Below are positions 15,429-21,381 of a stretch of DNA of 21,381 nt, one piece after another. A program made the translations under genes and the position numbers. The DNA comes from Chitinophaga pinensis. Lineage in GTDB: Bacteria; Bacteroidota; Bacteroidia; Chitinophagales; Chitinophagaceae. The stretch spans positions 1 to 21,381 of the forward strand of contig CALQKL020000007.1 of NCBI GenBank assembly GCA_943331145.2, given 5' to 3'. Below the pieces are notes generated by a model. That model was not told where the DNA came from. It saw only the letters and a list, made by a program, of their open reading frames with translations, and did no database searches. The number at the start of each line of letters is the position of its first letter. Within the stretch, counting starts at the first letter, position 1.

Positions 15429-15529
15429 AAAGTAAAAAGTGAAAAGTAAAAAGTGATTATCCGCCATGTTTATAATAAGTAAGGGTCGTACAATTTCAAT
15501 TTTTCTACTTTTTACTTTTAAATTTTGAA
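15425..15529. repeat. Inverted heptamer arrays (GTAAAAA arm / TTTTTAC arm) around a unique core
   Basis: The left arm has five in-phase heptamers from 15425 (GTAAAAA, twice, then GTGAAAA, GTAAAAA and GTGATTA). It starts inside the stop codon of the MORN-like gene. The right arm (15502-15529) reads TTTCTAC, TTTTTAC, TTTTAAA and TTTTGAA in phase. A perfect 13-bp inverted pair lies at 15442-15454 and 15507-15519. The intervening 52 bases hold a non-repetitive core. The right arm ends 14 bases before the next ATG. Confidence 0.85.
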
Positions 15530-15543
15530 TTAAATATTAATAA

Positions 15544-16173
15544 ATGAAAACACTGCTTTACTTAGCCATCGCCATTTTATTTTCCGCTTGCAATCAGAGT
15601 CATAATAAGGATAGCGCTAAAAATTCTAATCCCCCTTCACCTCCTCCAAAAAAGAAATTGGTTGTTATTGCCATTCAGCCATTTGTAGATATGCCAAAAG
15701 AAAATGTTGATTATGTAGCTCAGTGTTTAAAAAAAATGTATGCTAACGTAATTATAAACAAACCCATAGAATTTCCAAAAAACTCCCTCAATCAAGCTAA
15801 AACAAGGCATAGAGCCGATTCGATAATAAAATTTCTCAGTGCACAAACAAAACCAGGTTACTTAACCATTGGACTAACTAAAGGAGATATTAGTACAACA
15901 AAAAATACGCCTGATTGGGGTGTTATGGGATTAGGTTATTGTCCAGGCAAATCATGCATTGCATCGTCTTTTAGATTACATGGTAAAAATAAAATGGAGA
16001 AACTTTTTAAAGTAGCCATTCATGAATTAGGGCATACACAAGGTTTGCCACATTGTTCAGTCAACGACTGTTTAATGCACGATGCAGAAGGTAAAGATCG
16101 TCTTGATCAAGAAAAAGAATTTTGTAAAAAATGTAAATCGGTTTTGATTAATGCAGGTTGGACATTTAATTAA
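15544..16173 (+). CDS. Archaemetzincin-like (M54) zinc metallopeptidase, predicted lipoprotein
   Basis: This 209-residue protein has a lipoprotein signal ending FSAC (Cys16), then a Ser/Pro-rich linker (about 17-38). The zinc site is HELGHTQGLPH (160-170), the extended metzincin motif with His160, His164 and His170 as ligands and Glu161 as base. The archaemetzincin four-cysteine site follows: Cys171, Cys176 (CLMHD), and Cys194 and Cys197 (FCKKC), which binds a second structural zinc. The Met of LMHD is the expected Met-turn. Archaemetzincins (AMZ, M54) are mostly described as soluble cytoplasmic proteins; here the enzyme is predicted to be tethered outside the cytoplasm. Length matches the family plus an N-terminal anchor. 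All catalytic residues are intact. Confidence 0.9.
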   Translation: MKTLLYLAIAILFSACNQSHNKDSAKNSNPPSPPPKKKLVVIAIQPFVDMPKENVDYVAQCLKKMYANVIINKPIEFPKNSLNQAKTRHRADSIIKFLSAQTKPGYLTIGLTKGDISTTKNTPDWGVMGLGYCPGKSCIASSFRLHGKNKMEKLFKVAIHELGHTQGLPHCSVNDCLMHDAEGKDRLDQEKEFCKKCKSVLINAGWTFN

Positions 16174-16239
16174 TGTAAGTATTTCATCCATGTTTGTTAT
16201 TCTCGAAAAATGTTGAAAATGGAATGAAGGATTTCAATA

Positions 16240-16261
16240 GCCCACCATTTAAATGGTGGGC
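16240..16261. repeat. 22-bp perfect palindrome, REP-like
   Basis: Arms GCCCACCATTT (16240-16250) and AAATGGTGGGC (16251-16261) are exact reverse complements. It lies between the archaemetzincin-like gene and the M1 peptidase terminator, preceded by TTTCAATA and followed by CGAGACAAG. The following T-run on plus (16284-16292) is too far for a standard terminator. GC-rich tips in an AT-rich gap suggest a repetitive extragenic palindrome. Confidence 0.75.
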
Positions 16262-16315
16262 GAGACAAGATTTGTGAAAAAAACATTTTTTTTACCGTTA
16301 AAAAACAATCTAAGT

Positions 16316-16352
16316 TTAAAAAAATAACCCACAGAATTTTCCGTGGGTTATT
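16316..16352 (-). terminator. Rho-independent terminator of the M1 peptidase gene
   Basis: A 12-bp stem (16323-16334 with 16341-16352, loop 16335-16340) lies 32 bases after the M1 stop. The only mismatch in the plus reading becomes G-U in minus-strand RNA. The U-tract (A-run 16316-16324 on plus) is downstream in the minus direction. Confidence 0.88.
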
Positions 16353-16384
16353 AATATGTTGAAGATTTTTTATCGTCTTCCCAA

Positions 16385-18760
16385 TTAATTTTTTATCTCT
16401 TTCTGCATTGGATTTCTTCCACCAACGGCTCCTCTTGGCGTTGCTTTTTTAGATTTAAACAATTCGAATTTAGATGGTGTAGCAGATAAAGGCCAGCTGT
16501 TGTTTTTTTCATCAATATCTGCTGTTTCTCTGAATGGATCTAATTTTATAGATACCACTTCTTTTTCTTTCAAATATGTTTTTACAACCTTTTGCTCATT
16601 TTTTCTCCAAACATTTACACCAACCCTGTCAACTTCTTTGCTACCATCTTTAAACGTCCATTCTATGATGATGGGCATTACTAATCCACCTTTATTGCTC
16701 ATCGATAATTCGTATAAACGAACCTCGCCAGCAATTTTCGTTTTTTCATCATTTGTTAATGCTTCTCTATTGCTTGTTTGTGCAGGGATTACAAATGCAT
16801 TTGTATCTACATTTACCATACCTCTATCATATCTCCAATAAAAATCCCTCAATGTGGTATCGGCATCTGTTGCAAATACAATACTTTTATCTGTTCTGTT
16901 TCTAATTTTTGAAATGTCTTCGTAGCTGTTTTGAATTGGTTTTTGTAACGGTTGAAAAGTATTTTTTTCTTCACTTACTTTCGCTTCAGTAGGCTCTGTA
17001 TTTAAAACAGACCATTTTACACTATCCAATGAAATGTCTACAGGGTCTGTGTTGTAGAACCATCCTCTCCAAAACCAATCTAAATCCTCTCCACTTGCAT
17101 CTTCCATTGTTCTAAAGAAATCTGCGGGTGTAGGGTGTTTGAAAGCCCATCTGGTACAATACTTCTTAAACGCAAAATCAAAATTCTTTCTGCCCATAAT
17201 TGTCTCTCTCAAAATATTTAAACCAGTTGCTGGTTTTGAATAAGCATTGGGTCCAAACATGATGATGTTTTCACTGTTTGTCATAATGGGTTCTAATTGA
17301 TCCTTTGGCAATTTCATGTAATCCACGATTTTATATGCAGGTCCTCTTCCAACTGGAAATTTATTGTCCCATAATTCCTCAGTAAGATATTCTACAAAGG
17401 TGTTCAACCCTTCATCCATCCAAGACCATTGTCTTTCATCACTATTGATAATCATTGGAAAGAAATTATGACCTACTTCATGTATAACCACGCCTAGCAT
17501 ACCATTTTTTGTTCCTTCGCTGTATGTGCCATCTTTTTCGCAACGTCCATAATTAAAACAAATCATCGGATATTCCATGCCGTTAGCAGCTTCAATGCTT
17601 TGTGCAACAGGATATGGATAAGGGATAGTAAATTTAGAATAGGTTTTTATGGTATGGGCAATAACTTTAGAACTGAATTTGCGATAAAGTGGATAAGCTT
17701 CTTTTCCATACGCGCTCATACACATTACTTTTTTGCCTTCAACCTTTGCAGGTATTGCATCCCACACAAATTTTCGACTACTGCCCCATGCGAAATCTCT
17801 AACGCTATCTGCGTAAAAAATCCATGTTTTCTTTTCTGTACTTTTTTGTTTTTCCCTTGTAGTGGCTTCATCAAGCGTAACGATTTCAGTAACATCAGTT
17901 GCATTTTGAGCAGTTTGCCATCTTTTAAATTGTGAAGCAGAAAGTACTTGTTGATAATTTTGACCAACCCCTGTAGCCATTACCACATGATCAGCTGGGA
18001 CCGTCATTTTTACTTTGTAATTGCCAAATATTAAAGCAAATTCTCCTGTTCCTGCAAACTGATGATTTTGCCATCCTTGGTTATCGCTATACACGCATAA
18101 TCTCGGAAACCATTGTGTAATGGTAAAAATATCGTTGCCATCTTCAGGGAAATATTCATAACCCCCTCGTCCGCCATATTTCATGCGGTCTGCTATAAAA
18201 TAATTCCAATCAATCTTAAAAGTAAATTGTTGACCAGATTTTAAAGGTGTAGGTAAGTCAATACGCATCATGGTTTTGTTGATGGTATAATTTAATGGAA
18301 CACCGGCATTCGTTATAACCCTAGTGATGTTAACCCCAAATGGCTTGTCTTTCTTTCCTTGCATATTCATGATATCGCCCTCATTGATTTGCCTAGGCAT
18401 ACCATTGCTACTTTGATAATCTGCATTGTTATTGGTACTTTGTTGATTTTCATCAAGTTGAAGCCATATATAATCCAATGATTCTGGAGCGTTATTAAAA
18501 AACGTTAGTGTTTCTTTTCCATATAATCTTCTATTGGCTTCGTCTAACTCACAATCAATATTATAATCGCATCTTTGTTGCCAATATTTTGCACCAGGAG
18601 CACCACTTGCTGTTCTGTATTCATTTGGGGTTGGCAAAATAGTACCCAATTGCTCAAAACGGTTCCCATGATTACTCCCTGGATTGTTTCGAATATCTTG
18701 TGCTTTAACAGCAACAAATAAAAAGGGCAATAGCAGAAAAGCTATGATTTTATTATGCAT
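16385..18760 (-). CDS. Exported M1-family metallopeptidase (aminopeptidase N-like)
   Basis: This 791-residue protein has a signal peptide (MHNKIIAFLLLPFLFVAVKAQ, cleavage after Ala20). An N-terminal beta domain (about 55-300) precedes the catalytic gluzincin domain. GMEYP (394-398) replaces the classic GAMEN substrate motif. The zinc site is HEVGH (427-431) plus Glu450 in MDEGLNTF, spaced HExxH-18-E, and Tyr507 in NAYSKP is the probable transition-state tyrosine. The C-terminal region (about 610-790) has beta-sandwich character. No T9SS sorting domain is present, so it is periplasmic or outer-membrane associated. It probably trims peptides from the N-terminus. The HupE-like gene lies 44 bases upstream in the same direction. 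A near-consensus TACATTTA (minus, 18790-18783) in that gap could give it its own promoter. Confidence 0.93.
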   Translation of the reverse strand: MHNKIIAFLLLPFLFVAVKAQDIRNNPGSNHGNRFEQLGTILPTPNEYRTASGAPGAKYWQQRCDYNIDCELDEANRRLYGKETLTFFNNAPESLDYIWLQLDENQQSTNNNADYQSSNGMPRQINEGDIMNMQGKKDKPFGVNITRVITNAGVPLNYTINKTMMRIDLPTPLKSGQQFTFKIDWNYFIADRMKYGGRGGYEYFPEDGNDIFTITQWFPRLCVYSDNQGWQNHQFAGTGEFALIFGNYKVKMTVPADHVVMATGVGQNYQQVLSASQFKRWQTAQNATDVTEIVTLDEATTREKQKSTEKKTWIFYADSVRDFAWGSSRKFVWDAIPAKVEGKKVMCMSAYGKEAYPLYRKFSSKVIAHTIKTYSKFTIPYPYPVAQSIEAANGMEYPMICFNYGRCEKDGTYSEGTKNGMLGVVIHEVGHNFFPMIINSDERQWSWMDEGLNTFVEYLTEELWDNKFPVGRGPAYKIVDYMKLPKDQLEPIMTNSENIIMFGPNAYSKPATGLNILRETIMGRKNFDFAFKKYCTRWAFKHPTPADFFRTMEDASGEDLDWFWRGWFYNTDPVDISLDSVKWSVLNTEPTEAKVSEEKNTFQPLQKPIQNSYEDISKIRNRTDKSIVFATDADTTLRDFYWRYDRGMVNVDTNAFVIPAQTSNREALTNDEKTKIAGEVRLYELSMSNKGGLVMPIIIEWTFKDGSKEVDRVGVNVWRKNEQKVVKTYLKEKEVVSIKLDPFRETADIDEKNNSWPLSATPSKFELFKSKKATPRGAVGGRNPMQKEIKN

Positions 18761-18804
18761 AATTGATGTTTATTTTGAGTTGTAAATGTATGATTTTTAT
18801 CCTT

Positions 18805-19383
18805 TTAAATTGGGAATCTTATAATGGCCCAGTAAATTCCTCCACCCAATGCAATCGTGCTTAATATACGAATCCACCATTTTTGAGGTAATCCTATAAT
18901 TTTTATAAAAAAATGTGCCAACATTAGCAATAGAAGGACAAAACAAATTTGGCCAATTTCTAAGCCGATATTAAAACTAAATAGTGGTAGTGTTATTTGT
19001 TGCGACTCTGCCATAATCATTCGTATCGTATTCGCAAATCCAAGACCATGAAGCAATCCAAATAGTAAAGCAAAAACATATTTAAACCGAAATGGGGCCT
19101 TGGGATGTAAGCTTTTTACAAATTGAATTTCTGCTGTTATAATTATGCTCAATGGAATTAAGAATTCTACAAGTGAGCTATTAATTTTCACGAAATTTAA
19201 AATACTCAAACTCAAAGAAATGGCATGTCCAATGGTAAATGCGGTTACCAAAAATAAAACCTGCTTTATGTCTTTTAACAGATAGATTGAGGTTAAAGCC
19301 ATGATGAAAAACAAATGGTCAAATGCATTAATGCTGATGATGTGTTGCCATCCTAGTTTAAAGTAAAAAACAAAATCTTCCAT
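18805..19383 (-). CDS. HupE/UreJ-family integral membrane protein
   Basis: This 192-residue protein has about six membrane segments. Conserved polar residues lie inside or next to them: His14 and Asp22-His23 in GWQHIISINAFDHLFF, His53 in TIGHAISLSL, His112 in FGLLHGLGFA, and Asn138/Glu142 in FNIGLEIGQ. This is the HupE/UreJ_2 pattern. HupE and UreJ are hydrogenase and urease accessory proteins thought to move nickel or cobalt, but no hydrogenase or urease gene is present here, so the metal and direction are open. It is divergent from the DUF6702 gene and upstream of the M1 peptidase. The long proteobacterial HupE relatives carry an extra periplasmic N-terminal domain that is missing here. Confidence 0.88.
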   Translation of the reverse strand: MEDFVFYFKLGWQHIISINAFDHLFFIMALTSIYLLKDIKQVLFLVTAFTIGHAISLSLSILNFVKINSSLVEFLIPLSIIITAEIQFVKSLHPKAPFRFKYVFALLFGLLHGLGFANTIRMIMAESQQITLPLFSFNIGLEIGQICFVLLLLMLAHFFIKIIGLPQKWWIRILSTIALGGGIYWAIIRFPI

Positions 19384-19456
19384 AATCGGTACATTTCTTA
19401 AAAGTAAAAACCTAGTTTTGATTACAAGCTAAAGGAAACATTTTAAATAAAAAATA

Positions 19457-19972
19457 ATGTTCAAAAATAAATCAAGTTCAATAACCCGAATTTTATTGGT
19501 CTTTATGGTTTTCGTTTTTACAGGAGCCAATAAGCATCCCATCTATTTAAGCGTTACCGAAATTCAGTACAATGTAAAAGATAAAACGCTTGAGGTTAGC
19601 TGTAAGATATTCACTGGAGATTTAGAAGCAATTTTGAAATCTAAATCAAAATCTAAAATCAATCTTTTACAACCTACGGATAAAAAATTGATGGAGTCGT
19701 TGGTGGATCAATACATTCAGCAACATCTTAAAATAAAAGTTGAAGGCCAAATTAAGCAAATGGAATTTTTGGGGTACGAGCAAAATGAAGATGCGATTCA
19801 AAGTTATTTTGAAATTGGTAATGTGGCTACGATGAAAAAAATAGAGGTTCAGGATGATATTTTATATGAGTACAAATCTGAGCAAATCAGCATTATTCAT
19901 GTAGTGATTAATGGAAATAGAAAAAGTACCAAGCTGGTAAATCCGGAGCGTAATTTTAGTTTGAATTATTAA
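19457..19972 (+). CDS. Exported DUF6702-family protein
   Basis: This 171-residue protein has a signal peptide (hydrophobic about 11-22) with likely cleavage after Ala24 (FTGA). The mature protein then starts Asn-Lys-His-Pro. The opening HPIYLSVTEIQYN, followed by LEVSCKIFTGDLEAIL (45-60), is the DUF6702 signature. The rest alternates strands and polar helices, and ends NPERNFSLNY. Function is not established. If cleavage is as predicted, the N-terminus NKH is an ATCUN motif, a tight Cu(II)/Ni(II) chelate. It is divergent from HupE, with 73 bases between their starts, so shared regulation is plausible. The family name rests on my recall of the motif. Confidence 0.8.
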   Translation: MFKNKSSSITRILLVFMVFVFTGANKHPIYLSVTEIQYNVKDKTLEVSCKIFTGDLEAILKSKSKSKINLLQPTDKKLMESLVDQYIQQHLKIKVEGQIKQMEFLGYEQNEDAIQSYFEIGNVATMKKIEVQDDILYEYKSEQISIIHVVINGNRKSTKLVNPERNFSLNY

Positions 19973-20045
19973 GTCAAAATTTAAAATTCAAAATTTAAAA
20001 AGGAGGAATTCTTACATTTTTTACTTTTTACTTTTGAATTTTCAC
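19973..20045. repeat. Inverted heptamer arrays filling the DUF6702/CorC gap
   Basis: The left arm has four in-phase units (GTCAAAA, TTTAAAA, TTCAAAA, TTTAAAA; 19973-20000). The right arm is TTTTTAC twice, then TTTTGAA and TTTTCAC (20018-20045). The core is 17 bases with AGGAGG. A perfect 11-bp inverted pair lies at 19983-19993 and 20032-20042. The locus occupies almost the whole gap between convergent genes and could act as a bidirectional terminator. Confidence 0.85.
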
Positions 20046-20050
20046 TTCTA

Positions 20051-21355
20051 TTACTCCTCCTCCATTTCATCTTTTAATTCTTCCGAGATCTTTACAAGAA
20101 TTTTATCTATACGCTGACCATCCATGTCGATAATTTCAAAATGAAAATCTTTCCAGCTAAAGCTTTCTCCCGTTGCTGGAATATGTTCTAATTCGTGAAG
20201 CACAAAACCCGCTAAAGTATCAAACTCATGTTCGCCTTCGTTCATCCATTCTGCTCGTTCGAAATAACTCAAGAAATCATAAAATTGAATCAGTGCGTCT
20301 ACTAAGAAAGTGCCATCTTCTCGTTTTACAATTTCGTATTCATCTTGTCCAACTTGTGGCACGTCGCCCACAATTGCTTCTACAATGTCATTTAGTGTTA
20401 TCATCCCTTCAAGTGTACCATATTCACTAACGATAAAGCATGCATGGATTTTAGAAGTTTTTATTTTTTCTAATAATTGATACGCTTTATTATTTTCGGG
20501 TACAAATAAAGTTGGTTTAATAAGTTGCTCAAGCTTTGTATCTGGCGCAGCTTTAAGCAAATCTTTTACGTATACAATTCCTTTGATTTCATCTACAACG
20601 CCATCGCATACAGGGTAAGTGCTGTAAACAATTTCGGGCAGCTTATTTTTTACATCCTGAACAGTATCATTAATATCTAGCCATACAATTTCGGTGCGAT
20701 GCGTCATTAAAGAAGTGATGTTTCTATCACCCAAATGAAAAACCCTTTCAATGATTTCTTTTTCATCCTCTTCAATCGAGCCATGTTCGCTTCCTTCCGT
20801 AATCATCATCTTGATTTCTTCTTCTGTAACCGCATTATCTGATGATTTTTTTATGCCAAATATTTTAAAAATCAAATTGGTAAAATTGGATAATAACCAT
20901 ACAAATGGATATAACATTTTTGATATGATATTCATTGGTCCTGCTGCAATCCGTGCAATTTTTTCAGCTTGCATTAAGCCTAATTTTTTAGGAATTAATT
21001 CGCCAAAAATAATGGTTAAAAATGTTACAAATACTACTACAATTGTTGTGGAAAGCGAATCGGCATAAGGTTTTAAAGCCGCTATTGGTATGCTTTCTAT
21101 AAAAGGTTTTAAATCTTCGCCAAATTTGTCACCAGAGTAAACCCCCGTTAAAATAGCAATACCCGTTATCCCAATTTGAGCGGTACTTAAAAAACGCTCT
21201 GGGTGGTCAATGAGCATTAAAGCCGCTTTTGCTTTTACATCTCCTTTGTTGGCCAAACTTTCCATTCTTGATTTGCGGGCACTGATTAATGCAATTTCAC
21301 CCAAAACGAATAAGCCATTAAAAAAAATAAGTAAGAGTAATATAAAAATTTCCAT
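20051..21355 (-). CDS. CNNM/CorC (HlyC/CorC) family membrane protein
   Basis: This 434-residue protein has the standard three-part layout. A DUF21/CNNM membrane domain (about 1-170) carries the FNGLFVLGEIALISARKSR, TAQIGITGIAILTG and FGELIPKKLGL motifs. A CBS pair (about 215-335) contains LMTHRTEIVWLD and LNDIVEAIVGDV. A C-terminal CorC_HlyC domain (about 345-425) contains EFDTLAGFVLHELEHIP. Members are linked to magnesium or cobalt efflux, and CBS pairs sense adenine nucleotides. Some are annotated as hemolysins, but there is no good reason to expect that here. Bacteroidota GldE belongs to the same superfamily, but no gldD lies next to it in the window. The ATG at 21355 is preceded by AT-rich DNA that leaves the window. 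Confidence 0.93.
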   Translation of the reverse strand: MEIFILLLLIFFNGLFVLGEIALISARKSRMESLANKGDVKAKAALMLIDHPERFLSTAQIGITGIAILTGVYSGDKFGEDLKPFIESIPIAALKPYADSLSTTIVVVFVTFLTIIFGELIPKKLGLMQAEKIARIAAGPMNIISKMLYPFVWLLSNFTNLIFKIFGIKKSSDNAVTEEEIKMMITEGSEHGSIEEDEKEIIERVFHLGDRNITSLMTHRTEIVWLDINDTVQDVKNKLPEIVYSTYPVCDGVVDEIKGIVYVKDLLKAAPDTKLEQLIKPTLFVPENNKAYQLLEKIKTSKIHACFIVSEYGTLEGMITLNDIVEAIVGDVPQVGQDEYEIVKREDGTFLVDALIQFYDFLSYFERAEWMNEGEHEFDTLAGFVLHELEHIPATGESFSWKDFHFEIIDMDGQRIDKILVKISEELKDEMEEE

Positions 21356-21381
21356 AATTGAAACAATAAATTGATTGGCAA

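Noticed and set aside
16240..16261. Palindrome as the terminator of the archaemetzincin-like gene
   Set aside because: The T-run is more than 20 bases away, and the perfect symmetry with no loop bases fits a REP better.
20051..21355. CorC-like protein as GldE of the gliding machinery
   Set aside because: GldE belongs to the same superfamily, but gldD is not adjacent and the sequence matches the general hemolysin/CorC type.

Overview
This window is AT-rich chromosomal DNA from a member of the Bacteroidota, probably of the Chitinophagia/Sphingobacteriia side. The evidence is a PorW/SprE-type gliding/type IX secretion protein, a FISUMP-domain protein, a DUF6702 protein, no obvious Shine-Dalgarno sites, and several matches to the Bacteroidota -7 promoter element TAnnTTTG just before start codons. 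Nothing in it looks like phage, plasmid, CRISPR, rRNA or tRNA. It is mostly housekeeping and envelope genes, with one repeat-bounded accessory spot and a striking set of short-period repeat arrays in the gaps.

Layout. 1-765 (minus): a short membrane/coiled-coil protein, followed by a bactofilin that runs off the left edge. 1028-6330 (plus): PorW/SprE-like TPR protein and a class A penicillin-binding protein. 6327-8239 (minus): a GNAT acetyltransferase whose stop codon overlaps that of the PBP, and sucC with a clear terminator. 8370-11747 (plus): aroK, a DUF423 membrane protein and ftsK, the last with a promoter placed for a leaderless transcript. 11748-12980: a FISUMP-domain secreted protein with short-period repeat arrays on both sides. 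12981-14256 (plus): pth and a fumarylacetoacetate-hydrolase-family enzyme. 14276-14656 (minus): an SRPBCC protein. 14748-16173 (plus): a secreted MORN-like protein and an archaemetzincin-like lipoprotein. 16385-19383 (minus): an M1 aminopeptidase-like protein and a HupE/UreJ-type membrane protein, divergent from a DUF6702 exported protein (19457-19972, plus). 20051-21355 (minus): a CorC/CNNM-type protein.

How the genes fit together. Several concern the cell envelope and division: bactofilin, PorW/SprE, PBP1A, FtsK and the exported metallopeptidases. HupE, DUF6702 and the M1 peptidase form a compact group. The predicted mature DUF6702 protein would begin Asn-Lys-His, an ATCUN-type Cu/Ni site, which suggests a periplasmic metal-handling role beside a membrane protein of the nickel/cobalt-accessory type.

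The most unusual feature is non-coding. At least four gaps hold heptamer-period arrays: GTCAAAA/TTTAAAA at 6833 and 19973, GTAAAAA at 15425, and AAACCAC/AAACACC at 12903. The ftsK-FISUMP gap holds 9-bp (GTTCAANNN) and 8-bp (TTNGTGNN) arrays. Two of the heptamer loci are inverted, A-rich arm against T-rich arm, around a short core. A separate 22-bp perfect palindrome at 16240 resembles a REP element.
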